Shown piece by piece: positions 48,343 to 53,273 of a DNA stretch of 53,273 nucleotides. The notes under the pieces are model-generated. The model saw only the letters and a program-made list of their open reading frames with translations, was not told the origin of the DNA and searched no databases. Origin of the DNA: Actinoplanes utahensis (GTDB lineage: Bacteria; Actinomycetota; Actinomycetes; Mycobacteriales; Micromonosporaceae); contig NZ_BOMZ01000009.1 in NCBI RefSeq assembly GCF_016862455.1, forward strand, positions 1 through 53,273. The letters run 5' to 3'. The position numbers and the translations under genes are program-made. How positions within the stretch are numbered: position 1 is the stretch's first letter; each line of letters opens with the position of its first letter.

Positions 48343-49629
48343 CTACCAGGACCGGGCCACCGCGTCGCCTTCCGCGACGCCGGAGACGATCTCGGTGTAC
48401 GTGTCCCCGCGCAGCCCCAGCCGCACCGGAACCTCCGCGCCGCCCCGGAGGACGATGCCACCGTCCCCCTTGACGTCGTGCACCGCCGTGCTGGGAACCC
48501 GCAGCACGTTCTCCTGGCTGCCGGTGGTCACCCGGACGCCGGCGCTCTGGCCGACCAGCAGCTCGCCCGGAGCCTCGGTGAAGGAGAGCAGCACCCCGAA
48601 CCGGGTCAGCGTGCCGTCGCTGGTGCCGACCGGGTCGACCTGCGCCACCGTCGCGCCGAACGTCTCGCCGGCCCGGTCGGCGAGAGTGATCACGGCCTTC
48701 TGGGTGACCGCGAGCCGGTCCGCGTCGGCTTCCGGGAAGTCGGCGCTGATCTCCATGTCGTAGACGTCGGCGAGGGTGATGAAGGTGGAACCGGACTCGG
48801 CCGCGCTGCCCACCCGGCCGCTCACCGAGATCACCTTCCCGGCGATCGGTGCGGTGATCCTGGTGCCGTCCAGCCGCTCCTCGGCCTCCTCCAGGGTCAC
48901 CTCGGCGGCGTTGACCCGCTGCTCGGCGGAGAGGATCGCGTCGGTGCCGGAGCCCACCCCGTTCCGCGCACCCGATCCCCCGCCGGTCGAACCGGTCGAA
49001 CCCCCGGTCGCCGAGCAGTCGCCGGATCCGCCGGAACCCGGCCTCCTCGTCGCCGTGGCGGTCGGTTTCGCCGTCCTCGTGCCGGTCGCGGTGGGATTCG
49101 CCGTCGCGGTCCGGGCCGGGACCGGCGAGGCAACCGTCAGCGAGGGCGACGCGGTGGCGCTCGGGGACGCGGACGCGCCGATGGTGTAGGCCGCCGCCAC
49201 GTCGCACCCGGCCGGCGTGGCCGCGGCCGACGTCGAGGTCGCCGCGTCCCGCGCCTCGTCCAGCCTGTCCCGCGCCTCGTCGAGCGCGTCCTCGGCGTCC
49301 GCCACCGCCTCGGCGGCGTCCGTGTCGTCGACGGTCGCGAGCACCTGGCCCGCCGTCACCGTCGTGCCCGCCCGCACCATGACGGTCTCCACCTCGGCGC
49401 TCACCCCGAACGACAGGCTCCGCGTCTGCGCCGCCTGCACCGTGCCGGTGGTGGCGACCTCGGTGGTCACCGCACCCCTGTCGACCGCGACGGTCCCGGC
49501 CGCCGGCGTCACCTCCCGCGCGGCGCCGGCCGTCAGCGCACGCACCACGCCGAAGGCGAGCAACGCGAGCACGACGACCGCCACCGCGAGCCGGATCAGA
49601 CGCCGGCGACCGGCCAGTGCAACACCCAT
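48343..49629 (-). CDS. second MacA/HlyD-like adaptor
   Basis: A 428-residue adaptor at the head of the minus-strand cluster. N-terminal membrane helix 'LIRLAVAVVVLALLAFGVVRALTAG' (about 11-35), lipoyl half-motifs ('AEVETVMVRAGTTVTAGQVLATVDD' and 'TRITAPIAGKVISVSG'), helical hairpin, and a barrel ending 'TYTEIVSGVAEGDAVARSW'. A long Ser/Thr/Pro/Gly insertion (about 145-225) with two Cys ('AGCDVAAAY' and 'SGDCSATGG') splits the hairpin and might form a disulfide. It has no ATPase or permease of its own, so it presumably shares the single pair downstream. Confidence 0.85.
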   Translation of the reverse strand: MGVALAGRRRLIRLAVAVVVLALLAFGVVRALTAGAAREVTPAAGTVAVDRGAVTTEVATTGTVQAAQTRSLSFGVSAEVETVMVRAGTTVTAGQVLATVDDTDAAEAVADAEDALDEARDRLDEARDAATSTSAAATPAGCDVAAAYTIGASASPSATASPSLTVASPVPARTATANPTATGTRTAKPTATATRRPGSGGSGDCSATGGSTGSTGGGSGARNGVGSGTDAILSAEQRVNAAEVTLEEAEERLDGTRITAPIAGKVISVSGRVGSAAESGSTFITLADVYDMEISADFPEADADRLAVTQKAVITLADRAGETFGATVAQVDPVGTSDGTLTRFGVLLSFTEAPGELLVGQSAGVRVTTGSQENVLRVPSTAVHDVKGDGGIVLRGGAEVPVRLGLRGDTYTEIVSGVAEGDAVARSW

Positions 49630-49707
49630 GGTCGCCGAGTGTGGCCACCGGTCCTCGCCGCGGGCTCGGTCCCGCCTGGGAGTTCGCTCGGAGCGCGGGA
49701 AGGCGTT

Positions 49708-49724
49708 CCTAGGTGACTCCTAGG
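49708..49724. promoter_or_regulatory. twin CCTAGG boxes in the divergent promoter
   Basis: CCTAGG at 49708-49713 and 49719-49724, an 11-bp (one helical turn) period, between the divergent second adaptor and lipoprotein genes. The spacing is typical for tandem OmpR-family sites. Confidence 0.45.
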
Positions 49725-49799
49725 GTCGTCCGACCTTCCGCACAGGTGCGCCGGTTCTCCTTCACACGTCCCACGCCATCGTGAACGAAGGAGACACAC

Positions 49800-50399
49800 G
49801 TGCCGGTGATCAGCCTGAGGGCGCCGCGCCGTACCGCAGCCATCGTCGCCGTCTCGGCGGCCCTGCTGTTCACCGCGGCCTGCGGCTCCGACGACGCCGG
49901 CACGGACAGCGCCACCGGCGGCGCCGGGCAGAACGGCGGCGCCGACCCGTTCGCCGCCTACATCAGCTGCCTCGACGAGAACGGCGTCACCATCACGATG
50001 CCGTCCGGCGGTCCCGGCGGCGCACGCCCGTCCGGCGCCCCCGACGGCGCGGCCCGCCCGTCCGGCCAGCCCCGGCCCTCCGGCAGCGCCGGTCAGCGCG
50101 GCGGCGGCTTCCCCGGTGGAGGCGGTTTCGGCAAGCCTGACGGCGTCGACGACGCGACCTGGACGAAGGCTCAGGAGGCGTGCGCGGCGGTCCGCCCGAG
50201 CATGGGCGCGGGCCGCGGCGACGGCGGCGGTCCCGGCCAGAACGGTGGCGCCCCGGCCGGTGGCGGCAACGCCGGCGCCGCCTACGAGAACTGCCTCAAG
50301 GAGAACGGCGTCACCGACACGGCCGACCTCGACACCACGAACGCCACGGTGAAGAAGGCCACCGAGACCTGCGCCGTCCTGAAGCCCACCGGCTCCTGA
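49800..50399 (+). CDS. small lipoprotein with duplicated CLxENGV motif
   Basis: A 199-residue protein; GTG with GAAGGAG six bases upstream. Signal peptide ends 'ALLFTAAC' (Cys 28), a lipobox with a slightly unusual Thr at -3. Two homologous segments, 'FAAYISCLDENGVTIT' (about 52-67) and 'GAAYENCLKENGVTDT' (about 159-174), frame a Gly/Pro/Ser-rich linker with 'GGGFPGGGGFGKP'. I recall related actinobacterial lipoproteins with a repeated 'C(M/L)xENGV' motif near MacAB-like exporters. Divergent from the export cluster and so a likely partner, substrate or sensor ligand. Confidence 0.78.
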   Translation: MPVISLRAPRRTAAIVAVSAALLFTAACGSDDAGTDSATGGAGQNGGADPFAAYISCLDENGVTITMPSGGPGGARPSGAPDGAARPSGQPRPSGSAGQRGGGFPGGGGFGKPDGVDDATWTKAQEACAAVRPSMGAGRGDGGGPGQNGGAPAGGGNAGAAYENCLKENGVTDTADLDTTNATVKKATETCAVLKPTGS

Positions 50400-50401
50400 C
50401 C

Positions 50402-50446
50402 CCGTGCCGGCGTCGCGGTCCCCCCGTCGATGCGACGCCGGCACGG
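50402..50446 (+). terminator. perfect 15-bp terminator hairpin after lipoprotein
   Basis: CCGTGCCGGCGTCGC (50402-50416) and its exact reverse complement (50432-50446) enclose a 15-base loop, two bases after the lipoprotein stop. Confidence 0.8.
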
Positions 50447-50871
50447 TCACCCCGCGTCTCTCTCACGGCAGGCGCGGGGTCACTGTCTTTCCAACCCCGT
50501 TTCCGGTACGCCGTGAGCCGCCCCGAGCGCGACCACACCTCCCCGTGGCCACCGCGCGAGGTCTGCCGGCCATCAGACCGCAGCGCGTGCTGCGGGCTGT
50601 AGCGGTGGTTCCGGCTGGTTCTGAGTTCTGACTCGAAAGTCGGCCATCCCCGCAGCTCACGCCTTGATCGAAAGCATCATGTCAACCGCGCCCAGCGGCC
50701 GACTTCCACCAACGGCACGGGCGTCGCAAGGACACGGATGGCTGTCTCAGCGTCGCCGGGACAGCACTCAGACCGGCCGGCGGGGTTTCAGGGTGGGCGG
50801 TGGAGCTGCGGACCACCAGGTGGCGGGGTTCAGGGTGGGCGGTGGAGCTGCGGACCACCAGGTGGCGGGGT
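50447..50871. other. 425-bp intergenic region
   Basis: No gene is supported between the lipoprotein terminator and the LacI gene end. Only the tandem repeat at its right end (listed separately) stands out. Confidence 0.5.
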
Positions 50872-50907
50872 TCAGGGGTGGGCGGTGGTGCTGCGGACGA
50901 CCAGGCG
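50779..50907 (-). repeat. 42/43-bp tandem repeat covering the 3' end of the LacI gene
   Basis: Three copies beginning GGCGGGGTT at 50779, 50822 and 50864. The third contains the LacI stop codon (50872-50874) and its last ten codons; the other two lie downstream of the gene and are more alike to each other than to the third. Confidence 0.8.
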
Positions 50908-51867
50908 CGGGGGGATGATCACGGCGCGGGGGCCCGGGGTGGTCTGCTCGATGCGGGCGACGGCGCGGTCGACGGCGGCGGTGGCCATCGCGTCGACGTC
51001 CTGGGCGATCGTGGTGAGGTCGATGTGGGCGAGCCTGCTCAGGCTGGTGTCGTCGTAGCCGACCACGCTCACGTCGCCGGGCACGTCCAGGCCGTTGCGG
51101 CGCAGCACGTCGAGCAGGCCGGTGGCGCTCAGGTCGTTGAACACGGTGACCGCGGTCGGCGGGTCGGCGAGCAGTCTCTCGGCGGCCCGGGCCCCGTCCT
51201 CCTCACCGGCGCCGCCGGGGACGATCCGGGCGTGCTCCCCCAGGCCGTGCCGCCGCATCGCCTCCTGATAGCCGGTGCGCCGCTCGGCCGAGCCGGCCAG
51301 GGTGCCGCCGTCGACGTGCGCGATCCGCCGGTGCCCGAGCGCGACCAGATGATCGACGGCCTGCTGCGAGCCGAGGGCGTCGTCGCTGTGCACCACGTCG
51401 ACGTCCCGGCGGCGGGCGCCGCGCATCATCGCGATCACCGGCAGCCGGGCGGCGATCGACGCCAGCTCGGAAGCGCGCAACTGCCCGCCGAACAGCACCA
51501 GCGCCTCGCACCGGTCCTGGAGCAGGTCGCCGACCGCCGTACGCTCGCCTCGCCGGGGGGTGACCGCGCTGAGCGTGAGCTGATAGCCGGACCGCTCCGC
51601 CGCGTCGTAGAGCCCGGTGAGGAGGTCGTGGTGGAACGGGTGCCGCACGTCGAAGACGACCCCGAGCAGGCGGCTGCGCCCGCTGCGCAACAGGCGGGCT
51701 CGACTGTCCGGCTGATATCCGAGCCGCCCCGCCACCTCGAGGACCCGCTCCCGGGTGGCGCTCCCGACGCCCGGCGCGCCCCGCATCACGATCGACACGC
51801 TGGCCACCGACACCCCGGCCGCGGCGGCCACGTCGGCGAGGGTGGCCCGCCGCTCCGCTGACTGCAT
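50872..51867 (-). CDS. LacI-family transcriptional regulator
   Basis: A 331-residue repressor: N-terminal helix-turn-helix 'ATLADVAAAAGVSVASVSIVMRG' and hinge 'RLGYQPDSRARLLRSGRSRLLGVV', then a periplasmic-binding-protein-type effector domain ('HPFHHDLLTGLYDAAERSGY', 'VFNDLSATGLLDVLRRNGLDVPGDVSVVGYDDT', 'LTTIAQDVDAMATAAVDRA'). ATG at 51867, preceded by TACGAT-N7, so possibly leaderless. Divergent from the MFS gene over two palindromic operators, so it very probably represses itself and the exporter until a small ligand binds. Confidence 0.95.
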   Translation of the reverse strand: MQSAERRATLADVAAAAGVSVASVSIVMRGAPGVGSATRERVLEVAGRLGYQPDSRARLLRSGRSRLLGVVFDVRHPFHHDLLTGLYDAAERSGYQLTLSAVTPRRGERTAVGDLLQDRCEALVLFGGQLRASELASIAARLPVIAMMRGARRRDVDVVHSDDALGSQQAVDHLVALGHRRIAHVDGGTLAGSAERRTGYQEAMRRHGLGEHARIVPGGAGEEDGARAAERLLADPPTAVTVFNDLSATGLLDVLRRNGLDVPGDVSVVGYDDTSLSRLAHIDLTTIAQDVDAMATAAVDRAVARIEQTTPGPRAVIIPPRLVVRSTTAHP

Positions 51868-51892
51868 GCGCCCGATCGTACGTTGTGATTAC

Positions 51893-51929
51893 TAGAACGT
51901 TCTATAGCGCTGACTACTAGAACGTTATA
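51893..51929. promoter_or_regulatory. twin LacI-type operators
   Basis: TAGAACGTTCTA (51893-51904) is a perfect 12-bp palindrome with the central CG usual for LacI proteins. A second half-perfect copy TAGAACGTTATA lies at 51918-51929; the repeat unit ACTAGAACGTT recurs with a 25-bp period. They cover the promoters of both divergent genes. Confidence 0.75.
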
Positions 51930-51941
51930 GCGTCGGCGCCC

Positions 51942-53162
51942 GTGGAAGAAACGACCCCCGGCCGCCGCTGGGCGGCCCTGCTCGCCCTGTCCCTGGGCGG
52001 CTTCGGCCTGGGCCTGACCGAGTTCGTCGCCATGGGCCTGCTCCCCGAGATCGCCCGCGATCTGCTCCCCACGGCCTACGCCGCCTCGGTCCCGGACGCG
52101 CTGGCCCAAGCCGGCTGGATGATCACGATCTACGCGCTCGGTGTCGTCGCCGGCGCGCCCACGATCGCCGTCCTCACCGCCCGGATGCCGCGCCGCCGGC
52201 TCGTCCTCGGGCTGCTCGCCCTGTTCGTGGCCGGCACCGCGGCGTCCGCGCTCGCCCCCACGTTCACGCTGGTGCTGGCCGCCCGGTTCGTCGCGGCACT
52301 GGCCCACGGCGCCTACTTCGGCGCCGCCGGCATCCTCGCCGCCGACCTGCTCGGCCCCGGCAACCAGGGCAAGGGCGTCTCGATCGTCATCGGCGGCCTG
52401 ACCGCGGCCAACCTCGCCGGCGTCCCGCTGATCACGGTGCTCGGGCAGAGCCAGGGATGGCGGGCGGCGTACCTCGCGGTCGCCGCCGTCTTCGCGCTGA
52501 GCCTGGTCGCGGTGCTCACGACCGTACCCCGCTCCGAAGCCGCGACCGGCGGCTCACCACGCGCCGAACTGCGCGCCTTCCGCTCGCCGCAGGTCTGGCT
52601 CGTCGCCGCGGCCGTCGCCGTCGGCACCGCCGGGTTCTTCGCCGTCAACAGCTACATCGCGCCGATCACCACCCACGTCACCGGCCTGTCCGACAGCACC
52701 GTCCCGTGGGTGCTGGCCGCCATGGGCCTCGGCATGACCCTCGGCATCGCCGCCGGCGGCATCGCCGCCGACCGCGACCTGCGCCGCGCCGTCCTCACCG
52801 GATTCGCCGGCCTGCTGACGTCGGCGGCGTTCTTCGGCCTGGCCGCCGCCCACCCGATCGGCCTGTTCCTGGGCGCGTTCCTGGTCGGCGCCGCCAGCCT
52901 CTACATCGTTCCGGCGCTGCAGGCCCGGCTGATCGCCGTCGCACCCGGCGCACAGCTGATGGGCGCCGCCGTCAACCAGTCCTCCCTCAACATCGCCAAC
53001 GCCGTCGGCGCCGCCCTCGGCGGCACGGTGATCGCCGCGGGCTGGGGTTACCTGTCCTCGGTGTGGCTGGGCGTCGCCCTCACCGTCACGGGCCTGCTGC
53101 TCGCCCTGTTCAGCTTCCGTCTCGACGCCCGGACCCCCACGCCGGAGCCGGTCCCCGCCTGA
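51942..53162 (+). CDS. MFS transporter (DHA1/AraJ-like drug or sugar efflux)
   Basis: A 406-residue protein with 12 predicted membrane helices. 'LSLGGFGLGLTEFVAMGLLPEIARDL' (helix 1), 'ITIYALGVVAGAPTIAVLTARMPRRRLVLGLLALF' (helix 2 and the A-loop), 'RFVAALAHGAYFGAAGILAADLLG' are typical of the AraJ/chloramphenicol-resistance DHA1 branch. Start GTG 51942 has no Shine-Dalgarno; TAGCGT lies eight bases upstream, so leaderless translation is likely. The LacI partner suggests an inducing sugar or sugar-like compound as substrate. A dispersed 110-bp element begins one base after its stop. Confidence 0.92.
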   Translation: MEETTPGRRWAALLALSLGGFGLGLTEFVAMGLLPEIARDLLPTAYAASVPDALAQAGWMITIYALGVVAGAPTIAVLTARMPRRRLVLGLLALFVAGTAASALAPTFTLVLAARFVAALAHGAYFGAAGILAADLLGPGNQGKGVSIVIGGLTAANLAGVPLITVLGQSQGWRAAYLAVAAVFALSLVAVLTTVPRSEAATGGSPRAELRAFRSPQVWLVAAAVAVGTAGFFAVNSYIAPITTHVTGLSDSTVPWVLAAMGLGMTLGIAAGGIAADRDLRRAVLTGFAGLLTSAAFFGLAAAHPIGLFLGAFLVGAASLYIVPALQARLIAVAPGAQLMGAAVNQSSLNIANAVGAALGGTVIAAGWGYLSSVWLGVALTVTGLLLALFSFRLDARTPTPEPVPA

Positions 53163-53163
53163 T

Positions 53164-53273
53164 ACCGCTACGGCGGTCGTCCGCTTCCGGTCCGCGGCGC
53201 TTCTCTCACACCATGCCTCGGTACGGGCCACGCAACGTCCCGTGCCTCGCGGCGGCCACGGCAGGCGCCCCCT
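53164..53273. repeat. dispersed 110-bp structured element, copy B
   Basis: Gap-free match (about 86% identity by hand) to 14073-14182, in the same orientation relative to the upstream gene. It may continue past the window end. Conserved hairpins are ACCGC-TACG-GCGGT and ACGGG...CCCGT. Confidence 0.75.

Noticed and set aside
52554..53231. Minus-strand open frame starting in copy B of the repeat ('ARTEAWCERSAADRKRTTAVAV')
   Set aside because: The part shared with copy A differs mostly at protein-changing positions and the remainder is the antisense of the MFS gene.
1..53273. CRISPR array, tRNA, rRNA, insertion sequence, integrase or attachment site
   Set aside because: None was seen; the tandem repeats present are 2-4 copies with no regular spacers and there is no transposase or integrase-like protein.

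Overview
The window is a high-GC actinobacterial chromosome segment. Leaderless -10/start arrangements, large LuxR-type ATP-binding regulators, SWIM proteins, many GTG starts and a possible BldD-type site fit a filamentous, sporulating actinomycete. Micromonosporaceae, perhaps Actinoplanes-like, is my guess from protein style and not proven here. I see no rRNA, tRNA, insertion sequence, prophage or CRISPR array.

Layout. 1-12.4 kb is a surface or extracellular polysaccharide locus: a beta-propeller glycosidase-like protein, a PAPS-type sulfotransferase and a Cys-rich mini-protein on the minus strand; then a plus-strand run of three family-2 glycosyltransferases, a large GT-C-like membrane protein with an unusual N-terminal tail of ten [DE]-T-x-x-[ID] repeats, a DUF1616-like membrane protein and a GH26-like enzyme; facing them are a Tat-type GH26-like enzyme and a polysaccharide deacetylase. 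12.6-15.5 kb has a hypothetical protein, a P-loop nucleoside-kinase-like protein, a dispersed 110-bp element and a membrane metallophosphoesterase. 15.7-22.3 kb has a fused double half-ABC exporter, an NDP-kinase-like protein, an esterase and a NADAR-domain protein. 22.3-27.7 kb (minus) has an alpha/beta hydrolase, a GH18 chitinase, an AlkZ-like DNA glycosylase and glucose-6-phosphate isomerase. 27.9-32.1 kb has a SWIM zinc-finger protein translationally coupled to a 947-residue partner. 32.2-39.1 kb has two close acyltransferase-3/SGNH paralogues in opposite orientation around a third GH26-like protein and an M19 dipeptidase. 39.2-42.3 kb has a small protein and a 905-residue LuxR-type regulator. 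42.4-50.4 kb is a MacAB-like export module with its own two-component system, two adaptor proteins and a divergent small lipoprotein. 50.9-53.2 kb is a LacI regulator divergent from an MFS exporter over twin operators.

How the parts may work together. The first 12 kb plausibly make, export, trim, deacetylate and perhaps sulfate a glycan. The membrane protein's repeat tail looks like an array of phospho-threonine sites for FHA-domain partners, which would put polymer output under Ser/Thr-kinase control; this is the most novel-looking item. Other notable signals are a roughly 86% identical 110-bp element directly downstream of two unrelated genes, a likely ATC start codon behind a 19-bp perfect hairpin, a set of TAnnnT-N6/7-start leaderless promoters, and tandem duplications of the last codons of genes across their stop codons.
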